Assembly: GCF_004216775.1 (NCBI RefSeq) | Contig: NZ_SGXF01000002.1 | Location: forward strand, 372,001-436,000 | DNA: 64,000 bases | From: Cuneatibacter caecimuris | GTDB taxonomy: Bacteria; Bacillota; Clostridia; Lachnospirales; Lachnospiraceae | Direction: 5' to 3' | Shown: in pieces, positions 51,377 through 62,496 of the stretch | Layout: each line of letters opens with the position of its first letter | How positions within the stretch are numbered: the first letter of the stretch is position 1 | Translations under genes and position numbers: made by a program | Notes under the pieces: generated by a model | Databases searched by the model: none | What the model saw: only the letters and a program-made list of their open reading frames with translations | What the model was told of the DNA's origin: nothing

Positions 51377-52438
51377 TTATTTATCTGCTTTTTTCTCTTC
51401 CTTCTGTTCCTTCTTCTGAGGTGCGGCAGTCTCTTCAGAAACCTCTTCCAGTCCGCGCTTCACCCGAATCTGGTGCTCCACTTCGGCCATCACCTCAGGA
51501 TGCTCCTGAAGATAGGTTTTCGCATTCTCCCGGCCCTGTCCGATCTTGCCGTCATGGTATGCATACCAGGCTCCGCTCTTGATGATCACGTTGTCCTGAA
51601 CCGCCAGATCCAACACATCGCCTTCTTTGGAAATGCCTTTTCCGAACATGATATCGAATTCAGCCTCTCTAAAAGGCGGAGCCACTTTATTTTTCACCAC
51701 TTTGATCCTGGCGCGGTTTCCAATCACGTCCCCGCCCTGTTTCAGCGTATCGATCTTGCGCACATCCAGGCGGATCGACGAGTAGAATTTCAGCGCGCGG
51801 CCGCCGGTGGTGGTTTCAGGGTTTCCGAACATCACTCCCACTTTCTCGCGCAGCTGGTTGATAAAAATCACAATACAGTTGGACTTGCTGATGGCTGCCG
51901 TGAGCTTTCTCAGTGCCTGGGACATCAGCCTGGCCTGCAGCCCTACGTGGGCGTCTCCCATATCTCCCTCTATCTCCGCTCTGGGCACCAGAGCCGCCAC
52001 GGAGTCCACCACAACGATATCCACGGCGCCGGAACGCACCATAGTCTCCGTGATCTCCAGGGCCTGTTCGCCGTTGTCCGGCTGAGATATGTAGAGGTTG
52101 TCGATATCCACCCCAATGTTCTTCGCATAAACAGGGTCCAGCGCATGCTCCGCATCAATAAAGCCGGCAATTCCGCCGTGTTTCTGCACCGCTGCCACCG
52201 CATGAAGGGCCACTGTGGTCTTACCGCTGGATTCAGGCCCATAGATCTCAATAATACGCCCCTTAGGCAGCCCGCCCAGCCCCAAAGCCAGGTCCAGGCT
52301 CAGACAGCCGGTGGGGATGGTCTCAATATTCATATGGGCGTTGGAATCTCCCAACCGCATCACAGAACCTTTTCCATATGCCTTTTCAATATTGGCAAGC
52401 GCAGCGTCCAGCGCTTTCATCTTCTCATCATTCATCAT
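51377..52438 (-). CDS. recA: Recombinase RecA
   Basis: 353 residues. Walker [10 protein letters not shown] near residue 66, [18 protein letters not shown], Walker [12 protein letters not shown] and loop-2 region [28 protein letters not shown] are all present. The Lys/Glu-rich tail is normal. AAGGAG precedes ATG ATG. The promoter has a perfect SOS box. Central for homologous recombination and SOS induction; the serine-integrase element itself does not need it. Confidence 0.97.
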   Translation of the reverse strand: MMNDEKMKALDAALANIEKAYGKGSVMRLGDSNAHMNIETIPTGCLSLDLALGLGGLPKGRIIEIYGPESSGKTTVALHAVAAVQKHGGIAGFIDAEHALDPVYAKNIGVDIDNLYISQPDNGEQALEITETMVRSGAVDIVVVDSVAALVPRAEIEGDMGDAHVGLQARLMSQALRKLTAAISKSNCIVIFINQLREKVGVMFGNPETTTGGRALKFYSSIRLDVRKIDTLKQGGDVIGNRARIKVVKNKVAPPFREAEFDIMFGKGISKEGDVLDLAVQDNVIIKSGAWYAYHDGKIGQGRENAKTYLQEHPEVMAEVEHQIRVKRGLEEVSEETAAPQKKEQKEEKKADK

Positions 52439-52454
52439 ACATTCTCCTTGTCAG

Positions 52455-52511
52455 CGAACTCACGTTCGTTTTTCTTAAATATATCTTACTTCATTTCCCC
52501 TGTTCTGTCAA
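52455..52511 (-). promoter_or_regulatory. recA promoter with LexA/DinR SOS box
   Basis: TTGACA, a 17-base spacer and TAAGAT (52483-52511) on the minus strand. CGAACTCACGTTCG (52455-52468) is a perfect CGAAC-N4-GTTCG box just after the start point, where LexA would block transcription. Confidence 0.9.
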
Positions 52512-52601
52512 TAGGCTTTTCCGAAAAAATCCCGCCAGAGATTCTTACCGGAACAGCATATCATGAAAACAAATTTTCTGCAAGCCGCACACTCATATTG
52601 C

Positions 52602-52639
52602 AAAAACGGACCGCCGTTCCACACAGCAGTCCGTTTTTT
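52602..52639 (-). terminator. Terminator after lysA
   Basis: AAAAACGGAC and GTCCGTTTTT with a 17-base loop, just past the lysA stop on the minus strand, ending in a T run. Confidence 0.8.
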
Positions 52640-52646
52640 CTATCTA

Positions 52647-53921
52647 CTATTGAATTTCTTCCATCCCATCCAGCACATCGCAGAAATCAAAGGTGGCAAA
52701 ATAATCCTTCGGGGTTTCCGCCCGCCTGATCAGCTGAAACTCTCCGTTTTCTTTTAACAGGATCTCCGCGGAGCGCAGCTTGCCGTTGTAATTGTAGCCC
52801 ATGGAAAAGCCGTGGGCCCCGGTATCGTGAATCACCAGAAGGTCTCCCATATCAATCTGGGGAAGCATCCTGTCAATAGCAAATTTATCATTGTTCTCAC
52901 ACAGGGAACCTGTAATATCATATTTGTGGTCACAGGGACTGTCTTCCTTTCCCATCACCGTAATATGATGATAAGCGCCGTACATGGCGGGCCGCATCAG
53001 ATTCACAGCGCAGGCATCGCATCCGATATATTCTTTGTAAGTGTGTTTCTGGTGAACCGCGGTGGTCACCAGGCAGCCATAAGGGCCCAGCATAAAGCGG
53101 CCCAGCTCCGTATAGATAGCCACATCTCCCATTCCCGCCGGAACCATCACTTCTTCATAAACTCTGCGCACTCCTTCTCCGATGGTCAGAATATCGTTTG
53201 GCTCCTGATCCGGGCGGTAAGGAATCCCAATTCCGCCGGAGAGATTGATAAACCGGATATCCGCCCCGGTCTCCTGCTTCAGCCTGACAGCCGTCTCAAA
53301 CAGAATTTTTGCCAGCGCAGGGTAGTATTCATTTGTCACGGTATTGGAAGCCAGGAAAGCATGAATTCCGAAATGTTTTACCCCTTTTTCTTTCAAAATT
53401 CTGAATCCATCAAACAATTGTTCGGTGGTAAACCCGTATTTGGCTTCCCCCGGATTGTCCATGATACTGTTGCTGATCTTGAACAGTCCGCCGGGATTAT
53501 ACCGGCAGCTGATGGTCTCGGGCAGTCCGGCGCAATTTTCCAGAAACTGAATGTGTGTAAAATCATCCAGATTGATGGTAGCGTCAATTTTACGGGCATA
53601 CTGGAATTCGGAAGCCGGCGTGGCATTGGAAGAAAACATGATCTCCTCCCCGGAGAATCCAAGAGCGTGGGCCAGCATCAGCTCTGTCATGGAAGAACAG
53701 TCACAGCCGCAGCCGCATTCCTTTAAAATCTTCAGGATAAACGGATTGGGCGTAGCCTTTACCGCAAAATACTCCTTAAACCCTTTATTCCAGGAAAAAG
53801 CCTGACGCACCCTGGCCGCGTTTTCACGGATTCCTCTTTCATCATAGAGATGAAAGGGAGTAGGGTACTGATCCGTAATTTTCTTCAACTGTTCCAACGA
53901 TACAAATGTTTTCTTCTCCAA
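52647..53921 (-). CDS. lysA: Diaminopimelate decarboxylase-family enzyme
   Basis: 424 residues. PLP Lys in YFAVKATPNP, Gly-rich phosphate motif in LSGGIGIPY, GSLCENNDKFA with the Cys-Glu of the active site and HDTGAHGFSMGYNYNG near the C terminus. The last step of lysine synthesis (meso-DAP to lysine) is the expected reaction, though carboxynorspermidine-type relatives share these motifs. TTG at 53919-53921 with GAGAGGTG upstream is chosen; an earlier TTG at 53960 lies next to the pyk stop with no ribosome site. Co-directional with pyk. Confidence 0.83.
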   Translation of the reverse strand: MEKKTFVSLEQLKKITDQYPTPFHLYDERGIRENAARVRQAFSWNKGFKEYFAVKATPNPFILKILKECGCGCDCSSMTELMLAHALGFSGEEIMFSSNATPASEFQYARKIDATINLDDFTHIQFLENCAGLPETISCRYNPGGLFKISNSIMDNPGEAKYGFTTEQLFDGFRILKEKGVKHFGIHAFLASNTVTNEYYPALAKILFETAVRLKQETGADIRFINLSGGIGIPYRPDQEPNDILTIGEGVRRVYEEVMVPAGMGDVAIYTELGRFMLGPYGCLVTTAVHQKHTYKEYIGCDACAVNLMRPAMYGAYHHITVMGKEDSPCDHKYDITGSLCENNDKFAIDRMLPQIDMGDLLVIHDTGAHGFSMGYNYNGKLRSAEILLKENGEFQLIRRAETPKDYFATFDFCDVLDGMEEIQ

Positions 53922-53961
53922 TGTTTTCACCTCTCCAGTTCTTCGTGTGACGGCATACAAA

Positions 53962-55395
53962 TCAGTCCACTTTCACTACTCTAATGGTATTGGTCTCTCC
54001 AAGCACGCCTGCCGGCTGGCCCTTTCTGGGTACGCCTACAGCAAGGACTACCGTATCGCCCTCCTGCACCAGGCCGCGTTTTTTCGCTAATTCCACAGAA
54101 GCGTCCACCAGCTCATCCGTAGAACTGGCCCTGGAAGCCAGAATCGGGGTAACCCCCCACAGCAGCTGCATCTGGCGCACCACTACTTTGTTGGGGGACA
54201 TGCCGATAATTCTGGCATGCGGCCTCCACTTGGAAAGGCTGGTAGCTGTCAGACCGCCCATGGTGGGCGCAATGATGGCTTTCGCCCCGAGCATTGTGGC
54301 AGTGGACACGGAGGACAGGGATACCGCATGAGAGATGTCTTTATGGTGTTCTTTATTTTCACATTTCTGATAGTAAAGCGCATCCAGATATTCTTCAGAG
54401 GATTTCGCAATCTGCACCATCATCTGCAGCGCTTCCACCGGATACTTACCCATAGCGGTTTCTCCCGACAGCATGACCGCGTCGGAACCGTCATAGATCG
54501 CATTCGCCACATCTGTCACCTCTGCCCTGGTGGGGCGGGGATTGCGGATCATGGAATCCAGCATCTGGGTAGCGGTTATCACCGGCTTGCCGGCCAGATT
54601 ACATTTTTTAATTATCATTTTCTGCAGATGGGGCACTTCTTCTGCCGGGACTTCCACGCCCATATCGCCTCTGGCAACCATTATTCCGTCGCTCTCGGCA
54701 ATAATTTCATCGATATTATCAATTCCCTCTGCATTTTCAATTTTTGCAATAATTTTCATCTTGCTGCCATGCACATTGAGAATCTCACGGATTTCTCGGA
54801 TACACTGAGCGTTACGAACAAAAGAAGCAGCGATAAAATCAAACTCCTGATCTATGCCAAACAGAATATCCTTCTTATCCTTTTCTGTGATGCCAGGCAG
54901 ACGGATGCTCACATTCGGCACATTGACGCCTTTTTTGCTGCCCAGCTCGCCGCCGTTTAAAACGCGGCAGACGATCTGGCTGCCTTTTACCTCCAAAACG
55001 TCCATTTCCAGCAGGCCGTCGTCAATCAGAATCTTATTGCCAGGCTTCACATCTTCTGCCAGCCCGCTGTAATTGATATAGGCTTTTTCCTCGGTAGTCT
55101 CTGTTTCTTCTGTGGTCAGAATGTAAGTCTGCCCTGCACTCAGCTGAATCTTTTTATCATCCTTTACCATGCCTGTGCGGATTTCCGGACCTTTTGTGTC
55201 CAGCAGGGCAGCCACCGGAACGCCCAGCTCCTCGCGGATGCCCCGCAGCAGTTCCAGCCTGGAAAGGTGTTCCTCATAATCTCCATGTGAAAAATTGAAT
55301 CTCGCCACATCCATTCCGTTTTCCGCCAGCTTTTTCATCACTTCGCGGTCATTGGTATTGGGGCCCATTGTGCAGATAATTTTTGTTTTCTTCAT
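53962..55395 (-). CDS. pyk: Pyruvate kinase
   Basis: 477 residues, the short form lacking the extra C-terminal PEP-utiliser-like domain found in Bacillus. KIICTMGPNTND, FNFSHGDYEEHL, LDTKGPEIRTG, IAKIENAEGIDNIDEI, MVARGDMGVEVPAEEVP and the late GASSTDELV-type region are all in place. Makes pyruvate and ATP from PEP in glycolysis. GGAGGATA precedes the ATG. Confidence 0.95.
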   Translation of the reverse strand: MKKTKIICTMGPNTNDREVMKKLAENGMDVARFNFSHGDYEEHLSRLELLRGIREELGVPVAALLDTKGPEIRTGMVKDDKKIQLSAGQTYILTTEETETTEEKAYINYSGLAEDVKPGNKILIDDGLLEMDVLEVKGSQIVCRVLNGGELGSKKGVNVPNVSIRLPGITEKDKKDILFGIDQEFDFIAASFVRNAQCIREIREILNVHGSKMKIIAKIENAEGIDNIDEIIAESDGIMVARGDMGVEVPAEEVPHLQKMIIKKCNLAGKPVITATQMLDSMIRNPRPTRAEVTDVANAIYDGSDAVMLSGETAMGKYPVEALQMMVQIAKSSEEYLDALYYQKCENKEHHKDISHAVSLSSVSTATMLGAKAIIAPTMGGLTATSLSKWRPHARIIGMSPNKVVVRQMQLLWGVTPILASRASSTDELVDASVELAKKRGLVQEGDTVVLAVGVPRKGQPAGVLGETNTIRVVKVD

Positions 55396-55430
55396 TAATA
55401 ATATCCTCCAGCTTTCTATCTGTACAAGCG

Positions 55431-56267
55431 TCAGTCCTGATTCTGCGGATGGCTTGTCACATGCTTATGGGTATACAGGTGGTCCTGGCAGTATTCATAA
55501 TTCCCTTCGCATCTGGAACAATAACGGAATACCAGATTCGGGTCGTCCTGCTCGGTGCGGCCGCAGACCGCGCATTTATGTTTGGCGCCCCCTGCGGCTG
55601 CTTTTACATTCTGCCGGAAGTCTCTGCGCCGTTTGATTTCCTTTGGCGCAATCCTGCGGTAATTCCTGGTGAGCAGGAAGAACACCAGGACGTTTAAAAG
55701 AGAGGCCAGTATGCTGGCCCGGCCCACCCAGTCGTTCTGGATAAACAGATAAATATACATCGCCGCATCCACAAGCGCAAGCCATTTCGCTTTAATCGGA
55801 AACAGGAAGGCCAGATAGAAATTGGCGTCCGGATAAGTCAACGCATATGCAAAAAACAACGACAGATTGATATAAGTGGCCGACAGGGATAAACCGGTCA
55901 GAGAAATGCCTGAGGTCCAGTATACGATGAAACCTGACAATATTGTTCCCAGCATTCCAAGGAAAAAGTACAGGTTAAACCGAAAAGCTCCCCAGGTCCT
56001 CTCCAATGTAGTCCCCAGCATATAGTAGACATAACACAGGAGCACCAACAGAAAAACATTGGTTTCCATGGGCATCATCAAAAAAGTAACCAGACGCCAG
56101 ACCTGACCATGCAGAATCTTATTCGCGTCAAAGCAGACCCACAGCAGCAGTTCAGGAGCTACCAGCAATATGACGCTGCCTGCCGCGTACAGTACAATCA
56201 CATACATCATCAGATTGCGGATCGCATATCTGCCCAGTTTCCGCTCCATCTTATCCAAAAATTTCAT
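55431..56267 (-). CDS. Rhomboid-like membrane protein with C-terminal zinc ribbon, catalytic residues not seen
   Basis: 278 residues with about six membrane helices. The L1-loop region GQVWRLVTFLMMPM and YYMLGTTLERTWGAFRFNLYFFLGMLGTIL fit the rhomboid fold, but the GxSG nucleophile motif is absent (LSLSATYINLSLFF stands there). The C-terminal tail has CAVCGRTEQ...YCSRCEGNYEYCQDHLYTHKHV, a cysteine/histidine zinc-binding region. It is likely a pseudo-rhomboid that binds other proteins. It lies 9 bases after corA in the same direction, so an ion-transport link is possible. Confidence 0.7.
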   Translation of the reverse strand: MKFLDKMERKLGRYAIRNLMMYVIVLYAAGSVILLVAPELLLWVCFDANKILHGQVWRLVTFLMMPMETNVFLLVLLCYVYYMLGTTLERTWGAFRFNLYFFLGMLGTILSGFIVYWTSGISLTGLSLSATYINLSLFFAYALTYPDANFYLAFLFPIKAKWLALVDAAMYIYLFIQNDWVGRASILASLLNVLVFFLLTRNYRRIAPKEIKRRRDFRQNVKAAAGGAKHKCAVCGRTEQDDPNLVFRYCSRCEGNYEYCQDHLYTHKHVTSHPQNQD

Positions 56268-56276
56268 CCAATCCTC

Positions 56277-57218
56277 CTAAAACCACTTTTTCTTTGCAAA
56301 TATCAGCGCCACCACCAGGGAGATTACCGCTGCAATCAGCAGCACATACCAGAAGCCCATGGGATCTTCCGCAAAAGGCATTCCCTCCGGGTTCACATTC
56401 ATCCCGTAAAAGCTGGCAATCATAGTTGGAATAGACATCACCAGAGTCACTACCGCCAGAAACTTCATTACAATATTCTGGTTGTTGGAAATAACAGAGG
56501 CAAATGCATCCATAGTTCCGCTGAGGACCCCGCTGTAAATATTCGCCATTTCTATAGCCTGTTTATTCTCTACAATAACATCTTCCAGCAGTTCTGTATC
56601 CTCCGGATACTTTTTTACACTGTCCGCCTTCAGCAGTTTTTCTAATACTACCTCATTGGAACGCAGGGACGTGGTAAAGTACACCAGGGACTTTTCCAGC
56701 TCCAGCAGTTCGATGAGCTCCTTATTCCTCTGGGCCTTATGGAGCTTGCGCTCGATCTCTTCGCTCTTTCGGTCCACGTTTCTCAGGTACTGCAGGTAAA
56801 GGGACGCGTTCCTGTAGAGAATCTGCAGGATAAAGCGGGTCTTCATGTGAGTGTGAAAGCCCCTCACCCGTCCGTCCATAAAGCTGTTTAAAATAGGGGT
56901 TTCCTCCAGGCAAACAGTGAAAATCACATCTTTTGTCAGGATGATGCCCAGTGGGATCGTCATATACCAGTCCTTGCCGTTGCGTTCCTCGATCATGGGA
57001 ATGTCCACCAATACCAGCGTATAATCATCCTCCACTTCAATATGCGAACGCTCTTCTTCATCCAGCGAAGCCCGCAGATCCGCCACATCAATGCCGAACT
57101 GCTCCGCGATTTCCGCAGTCTCGGATGCGGAAGGATCGGTAAGCGCCACCCAGCAATTTTTTGTTATTTCCTCTTCCCGGCGGATTTCTCCGTCCACAGT
57201 TCTGAAAATCTGAATCAT
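56277..57218 (-). CDS. corA: CorA-family magnesium/metal transporter
   Basis: 313 residues. A large cytosolic domain with long helices (about 150-240) is followed by two membrane helices; the signature GMN is in FYGMNVNPEGMPF near residue 276. Forms a pentameric channel for Mg2+ or Co2+/Ni2+. AAAGGAGCG precedes the ATG. A leader hairpin at 57237-57286 sits just before it. Confidence 0.92.
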   Translation of the reverse strand: MIQIFRTVDGEIRREEEITKNCWVALTDPSASETAEIAEQFGIDVADLRASLDEEERSHIEVEDDYTLVLVDIPMIEERNGKDWYMTIPLGIILTKDVIFTVCLEETPILNSFMDGRVRGFHTHMKTRFILQILYRNASLYLQYLRNVDRKSEEIERKLHKAQRNKELIELLELEKSLVYFTTSLRSNEVVLEKLLKADSVKKYPEDTELLEDVIVENKQAIEMANIYSGVLSGTMDAFASVISNNQNIVMKFLAVVTLVMSIPTMIASFYGMNVNPEGMPFAEDPMGFWYVLLIAAVISLVVALIFAKKKWF

Positions 57219-57236
57219 ATTTACGCTCCTTTCCGG

Positions 57237-57286
57237 CCTGCCACGAGACCGGTCAGAAGCCGCAGCTCACCGGATATCCTGGCAGG
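57237..57286 (-). promoter_or_regulatory. Leader hairpin before corA
   Basis: CCTGCCA and TGGCAGG form the outer stem, CCGGT and ACCGG an inner one, ending about 7 bases before the corA ribosome site. It does not match the M-box pattern I know. The rest of the gap up to 57492 holds no gene that I can support. Confidence 0.4.
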
Positions 57287-57492
57287 TCATACCTATTCGA
57301 ATTTTACTTTCTTCGTGATAGCACGAGCAACTGTCCATCTCACCACTGCCTTTCCTGATTTCATCAATATCTGGCTGAATGCCACAATCGCTTATATTAT
57401 AGTTTCTCAAGGTTCTTTTGTCAAACCATTTATCTCAGAAACATTCACAGAGTTTTCTGGGGGCCCTTCCCTATTTTTCATAATTTGAACAG

Positions 57493-57521
57493 TTGCTTTT
57501 TGCCGGAAAAGATCATATAAT
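57493..57521 (+). promoter_or_regulatory. Promoter of the dehydratase-activase gene
   Basis: TTGCTT, a 17-base spacer and TATAAT on the plus strand, about 98 bases before the ATG at 57619. Confidence 0.65.
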
Positions 57522-57618
57522 GGTATATTGTGATGTTGTCTCTGCGTGCAGAGCACAATGTAAACAGTACATAGTTTTGCGGGGGAATACACAGATTGCA
57601 AGGAGGTCTGAACAATCT

Positions 57619-60600
57619 ATGAAACCGATTTATCGTCTGGGAATTGATATCGGCTCCACTACGGTAAAAATCGCCGTACTGGATGACAATCATACAATAT
57701 TATTCTCAGATTACGAACGTCATTATGCAAATATACAGGAAACACTTGCCGCTCTCATCCGCAAAAGCATGGAGCAGCTGGGAGAGATGGATCTTTCTCC
57801 CGTTATCACCGGTTCCGGCGGCCTGACGCTTTCCAAACATCTGGAAATTCCGTTTGTGCAGGAAGTCGTGGCTGTTTCCACCTCTCTGCAGGATTACGCG
57901 CCGCAGACAGATGTGGCGATCGAACTGGGCGGCGAGGACGCCAAAATCATCTACTTTTCCGGTGGAATCGATCAGCGCATGAACGGGATCTGCGCCGGCG
58001 GCACCGGTTCTTTTATCGACCAGATGGCTGTCCTGCTGCAGACCGACGCGGCGGGGCTCAATGATTACGCAAAAAATTATCAGGCGATCTATCCCATCGC
58101 CGCCCGATGCGGCGTATTCGCCAAATCAGATATCCAGCCCCTGATCAATGAGGGAGCGTCCAAAGAAGATCTTTCCGCTTCCATTTTTCAGGCCGTAGTC
58201 AACCAGACGATTTCCGGCCTGGCCTGCGGCAAACCCATACGGGGTAATGTAGCTTTCCTGGGAGGGCCTCTCCATTTCCTTTCAGAGCTGAAGGCTGCCT
58301 TTATCAGAACCCTGAAGCTGGAGGGCGATGCGATTATCGCCCCGGAACATTCCCACCTGTTTGCCGCTATCGGGGCAGCCATGAACAGCAGCCCGGCAGT
58401 TCAGGTTCCGGTTTCTGATTTGTGTGAAAAGCTGGAGCACGGCGTAAAACTGGATTTTGAGGTGAAGCGTCTAAAGCCCTTGTTCCGGGATCAGGAAGAA
58501 TATGATCTTTTCCGGGATCGCCACCAGCAGCACAGCGTCAGGAAAGCCTATCTCAGTACATATAAGGGAAACTGCTATCTGGGAATTGACGCCGGTTCTA
58601 CCACCACCAAAACAGCGCTGGTGGGCGAGGACGGCTCTCTTCTGTATTCCTTTTACAGCAATAACAACGGAAACCCTCTGGCTACCACCATCCGCTCCAT
58701 CAATGAGATTCGGGATCTTTTGCCTCCTGAGGCAAAAATCGCCTACTCCTGCTCCACCGGTTACGGGGAAGCGCTGATTAAAGCTGCCCTGATGCTGGAT
58801 GAAGGGGAAGTTGAAACTGTTTCTCACTATTATGCGGCGGCGTTCTTCCAGCCTGAGGTGGACTGCATCCTGGACATCGGCGGCCAGGACATGAAGTGTA
58901 TTAAAATCAAAAACCAGACCGTGGACAGCGTGCAGCTGAACGAGGCCTGCTCTTCCGGCTGCGGTTCCTTTATTGAGACTTTTGCCAAATCTCTGAACTA
59001 TTCTGTACAGGATTTCGCAAAAGCCGCGCTTTTTGCCAAAAATCCTATAGATCTGGGCACCCGCTGTACGGTTTTTATGAATTCCAATGTAAAGCAGGCT
59101 CAGAAGGAGGGCGCCAGCGTGGAGGATATTTCCGCAGGGCTGGCGTACTCAGTCATCAAGAACGCATTATTTAAGGTAATTAAAATTACAGATCCTAAAG
59201 ATCTGGGGGAACATGTGGTGGTTCAGGGCGGCACCTTCTATAATGACGCCGTGCTGCGTAGCTTTGAGCGGATTTCAGGCTGTCAGGCCATCCGCCCTGA
59301 CATCGCGGGCATTATGGGGGCTTTCGGCGCCGCGCTGATTGCCAGAGAACGCCATCAGCAGTCAGGGAAAGAAACCTCCATGCTGCCTCTGGATGATATT
59401 CTGAATCTGGAATATACCACAAGGATGACCCGATGCAAGGGCTGCACCAACAGCTGCCGTCTGACCATCAACCGCTTTTCCGGCGGCCGCCAGTTCATCA
59501 GCGGAAACCGGTGTGAGCGCGGCCTGGGCAAAGAGAAAAACAAAGATAATATTCCAAATCTGTTTGATTATAAATACCACAGGATGTTTGATTATGAACC
59601 CCTGGACCCTGCAAAAGCGTTCCGCGGAGAAATCGGTATCCCCAGAGTGCTGAATCTGTATGAAAACTTTCCGTTCTGGGCTACTTTCTTCCATCGCCTT
59701 GGCTTTTCGGTGAAGCTTTCCCCCCAGTCTTCCAGAGATATTTATGAGATGGGGTTGGAATCTATTCCCAGCGAATCCGAATGCTATCCTGCAAAGCTTG
59801 CCCACGGGCATGTGAGCTGGCTGATTCAGCAGGGCGTAAAAACGATCTTTTATCCCTGCATCCCTTACGAAAGAAACGAATCCCCCGACAGCCAGAACCA
59901 CTACAACTGTCCTATCGTTACTTCCTATGCGGAGAATATCAAGAACAATATGGAGGAATTGAAAACCGAACATATTCGTTTTATGAATCCATTTATGGCT
60001 TTTACTGACGAGGCCACTTTGGAAAAGCGCCTGGTGGAGGTGTTCCGGGAAGAATATCAGATTCCCAAAGAAGAAGTGCAGGTTGCCGCTCAGGCTGCAT
60101 GGAAAGAATTGATCGAGTCCCGGGACGATATGCGCCGCAAAGGCGAAGAGGTCCTGGAATGGATGGCGAAAACCGGCCGCAGGGGAATTGTTCTGGCCGG
60201 CAGGCCTTATCATGTGGATCCGGAAATCAACCACGGAATCCCTGAACTGATCACCTCCTATGGGATCGCAGTGCTCACGGAAGATTCCGTATCCCACCTG
60301 GGCGAAGTGGAGCGTCCCCTGATTGTAATGGACCAGTGGATGTACCATTCCAGGCTGTATGCGGCCGCCAGCTTTGTCAAAACCATGGACAATCTGGACC
60401 TGATCCAACTGAACTCCTTTGGCTGCGGCCTGGACGCTGTCACCACAGACGGAGTCAGCGATATCCTTACCGGGTCCGGAAAGATTTACACAGTGCTCAA
60501 GATTGATGAGGTGAATAATCTGGGCGCTGCGCGCATCCGAATCCGTTCCCTGATTTCTGCGCTGCGGGTCCGGGACCAGAGGCATCTGGAACGCAAGATT

Positions 60601-61866
60601 GTATCCGCCGCATATAACCGGGTGGAATTTACCAAAGAAATGAAGGATACTTATACCATCCTCTGCCCGCAGATGACGCCGATCCATTTCGATCTGGTAG
60701 CTCCCGCCATGAACGCCTGCGGCTACAAGGTGGAGGTGCTTCCGGAAAGCCGTCATTCCGTGGATGTGGGGCTGAAATATGTAAATAATGACGCTTGTTA
60801 TCCCTCTCTGATCGTGGTGGGGCAGATCATGGACGCATTGCTGTCCGGGAAATACGATCTGGACCACGTGGCTATTTTCATGAGCCAGACGGGAGGGGGC
60901 TGCCGGGCTTCCAATTATATCGGCTTTATCCGCCGCGCTCTGAACCGGGCCGGCATGCCGCAGATCCCCGTGATCTCTGTAAACGTCAGCGGACTGGAAT
61001 CCAACGAAGGCTTTAAGTTCACCGTGCCCCTGATCGTAAAGGCCATGCAGGCAGTGGTATACGGCGACGTATTCATGCGCGTGCTCTACCGCACCCGTCC
61101 CTATGAGGCTGTGCCGGGTTCCGCAAACCGTCTTCACGAGAAATGGAAAAACACCTGCATTCAGACCCTGCAGAAAAAATCTCTGAGCATGAGCGAGTTT
61201 CATCGGAATATCCGCGGAATTATCAGGGATTTCGATACGCTGCCCATTCTGAACCAAAAAAAGCCCCGGGTGGGCATTGTGGGCGAGATCCTGGTGAAAT
61301 TCTCTCCCGCCGCCAACAATCACCTGGTGGAGCTTCTGGAGGGGGAAGGGGCGGAAGCCGTGATGCCTGATCTCATGGATTTCCTTTTATACTGCTTCTA
61401 TAACAGCAACTTTAAGGCAGAGAACCTGGGCATGAAATCTTCCACCGCTCGGCTCTGCAACCTGGGTATCTCTGTGCTGGAGTATCTTCGCAAAACCGCC
61501 CGCAAAGAATTTGAGAAGAGCGTACGTTTTGATCCTCCCAGCCGGATCACCCATCTGGCGGAGCTGGCAGATCCTTTTGTTTCGAAGGGCAACCAGACCG
61601 GCGAGGGATGGTTTTTGACCGGAGAAATGCTGGAACTGATTCAGGGAGGCGTGAACAATATTATTTGTACCCAGCCCTTTGGCTGCCTGCCCAATCATAT
61701 TGTGGGAAAAGGCGTCATCAAAGAGCTGAGGCACGCCTATCCAAATTCTAATATTATTGCCGTAGACTATGATCCCGGCGCCAGCGAGGTAAACCAGCTC
61801 AACCGCATCAAACTGATGTTGGCAACAGCGCAGAAAAACCTGAAAGCAGAGGCAGACATTGAATAA
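57619..61866 (+). CDS. Giant 2-hydroxyacyl-CoA dehydratase activase-related protein
   Basis: 1415 residues. Two BadF/HgdC-type ATPase domains: the first opens [15 protein letters not shown] near residue 7 with iron-sulfur Cys in [11 protein letters not shown]; the second opens [14 protein letters not shown] near 320 with [21 protein letters not shown] cluster near 607 and a DUF2229 region (EFPFW...[13 protein letters not shown]) lead to HgdB-like C-terminal domains. Fusions of this size are common in Clostridia; the role may be activation of a radical dehydratase or metabolite reductase, but the substrate is unknown. ATG at 57619 has GGAGG 12 bases upstream; the longer frame from 57493 is the promoter. 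Confidence 0.9.
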   Translation: MKPIYRLGIDIGSTTVKIAVLDDNHTILFSDYERHYANIQETLAALIRKSMEQLGEMDLSPVITGSGGLTLSKHLEIPFVQEVVAVSTSLQDYAPQTDVAIELGGEDAKIIYFSGGIDQRMNGICAGGTGSFIDQMAVLLQTDAAGLNDYAKNYQAIYPIAARCGVFAKSDIQPLINEGASKEDLSASIFQAVVNQTISGLACGKPIRGNVAFLGGPLHFLSELKAAFIRTLKLEGDAIIAPEHSHLFAAIGAAMNSSPAVQVPVSDLCEKLEHGVKLDFEVKRLKPLFRDQEEYDLFRDRHQQHSVRKAYLSTYKGNCYLGIDAGSTTTKTALVGEDGSLLYSFYSNNNGNPLATTIRSINEIRDLLPPEAKIAYSCSTGYGEALIKAALMLDEGEVETVSHYYAAAFFQPEVDCILDIGGQDMKCIKIKNQTVDSVQLNEACSSGCGSFIETFAKSLNYSVQDFAKAALFAKNPIDLGTRCTVFMNSNVKQAQKEGASVEDISAGLAYSVIKNALFKVIKITDPKDLGEHVVVQGGTFYNDAVLRSFERISGCQAIRPDIAGIMGAFGAALIARERHQQSGKETSMLPLDDILNLEYTTRMTRCKGCTNSCRLTINRFSGGRQFISGNRCERGLGKEKNKDNIPNLFDYKYHRMFDYEPLDPAKAFRGEIGIPRVLNLYENFPFWATFFHRLGFSVKLSPQSSRDIYEMGLESIPSESECYPAKLAHGHVSWLIQQGVKTIFYPCIPYERNESPDSQNHYNCPIVTSYAENIKNNMEELKTEHIRFMNPFMAFTDEATLEKRLVEVFREEYQIPKEEVQVAAQAAWKELIESRDDMRRKGEEVLEWMAKTGRRGIVLAGRPYHVDPEINHGIPELITSYGIAVLTEDSVSHLGEVERPLIVMDQWMYHSRLYAAASFVKTMDNLDLIQLNSFGCGLDAVTTDGVSDILTGSGKIYTVLKIDEVNNLGAARIRIRSLISALRVRDQRHLERKIVSAAYNRVEFTKEMKDTYTILCPQMTPIHFDLVAPAMNACGYKVEVLPESRHSVDVGLKYVNNDACYPSLIVVGQIMDALLSGKYDLDHVAIFMSQTGGGCRASNYIGFIRRALNRAGMPQIPVISVNVSGLESNEGFKFTVPLIVKAMQAVVYGDVFMRVLYRTRPYEAVPGSANRLHEKWKNTCIQTLQKKSLSMSEFHRNIRGIIRDFDTLPILNQKKPRVGIVGEILVKFSPAANNHLVELLEGEGAEAVMPDLMDFLLYCFYNSNFKAENLGMKSSTARLCNLGISVLEYLRKTARKEFEKSVRFDPPSRITHLAELADPFVSKGNQTGEGWFLTGEMLELIQGGVNNIICTQPFGCLPNHIVGKGVIKELRHAYPNSNIIAVDYDPGASEVNQLNRIKLMLATAQKNLKAEADIE

Positions 61867-62434
61867 AAAAATTATAATAATTAATGGATATCTGGCTTCC
61901 GGAAAATCCACCTTTGCATTACACTTGTCAAAAGCAATTCACGTGCCCTGCTTTATAAAAGATACGTTTAAAATTGCCCTGTGCCAAAGCATCTCTGTTG
62001 CAGACAGAAACGAAAGCAGCCGTTTTTCCGCGGTCACCTTTGACGCCATGATGTATGCGGCCGAGAGAATGATGGAAGCAGGATACCCTGTTATTATTGA
62101 AGGCAATTTTATGCCGGCCGGCGTCAAAAAAACTGATGAGTCAATGAGAATCCGGCAGCTGATCAGCCGATATGGCTATTTGAGCCTTACATTTAAGTTC
62201 ACCGGCAATACAGAAGTCTTGTACAAGCGCTTCATGGAACGGGAAAAGTCGCCTGACCGGGGTCAGGTCAATACCTTAGGTTTTGAACCTTCTTTGAAAG
62301 ATTTTAGTAGTTGGTGCCATAATCTGGACGGTTTTGATGCAGGCGGAAAAATAATAGAAGTGGATACAACAGATTTTGCCGCAGTGGATTATGAAATGTA
62401 TTTCCGGCTGGCCGACCAGTTTATCCATGCCTGA
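61859..62434 (+). CDS. P-loop kinase-like protein (AAA_33 type)
   Basis: 191 residues starting at a TTG that overlaps the previous stop by 8 bases. P-loop GYLASGKST near residue 10; [11 protein letters not shown] and YKRFMERE fit small nucleotide or zeta-toxin-like kinases. The substrate is not evident. No zeta antitoxin neighbour, so a toxin role is unlikely. Read together with the activase gene. Confidence 0.75.
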   Translation: MNKKIIIINGYLASGKSTFALHLSKAIHVPCFIKDTFKIALCQSISVADRNESSRFSAVTFDAMMYAAERMMEAGYPVIIEGNFMPAGVKKTDESMRIRQLISRYGYLSLTFKFTGNTEVLYKRFMEREKSPDRGQVNTLGFEPSLKDFSSWCHNLDGFDAGGKIIEVDTTDFAAVDYEMYFRLADQFIHA

Positions 62435-62438
62435 AAAA

Positions 62439-62485
62439 AAAGAATCTGCAAAACATGCCTAACTTGTTTTGCAGATTCTTTTTAT
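62439..62485. terminator. Bidirectional terminator
   Basis: AAAGAATCTGCAAAACA and its perfect 17-base complement flank a 9-base loop, with T or A runs on both sides. It ends the activase-kinase transcript and, on the other strand, the MATE gene. Confidence 0.9.
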
Positions 62486-62496
62486 TTACTATGCAT

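Noticed and set aside
51359-52729. 456-residue plus-strand frame opposite recA
   Set aside because: Shadow of recA and its promoter; His-rich sequence without family features.
53922-53961. Lysine riboswitch before lysA
   Set aside because: lysA follows pyk almost directly, so there is no room for a leader RNA.
57219-57480. Possible M-box or other magnesium riboswitch before corA
   Set aside because: Only a two-level stem is visible; the conserved M-box core could not be found by eye.
59362-61323. 653-residue open frame on the minus strand
   Set aside because: It lies fully opposite the dehydratase-activase gene, has low-complexity His/Gln-rich sequence with no recognisable domain, and is a shadow of a GC-rich third-position pattern.
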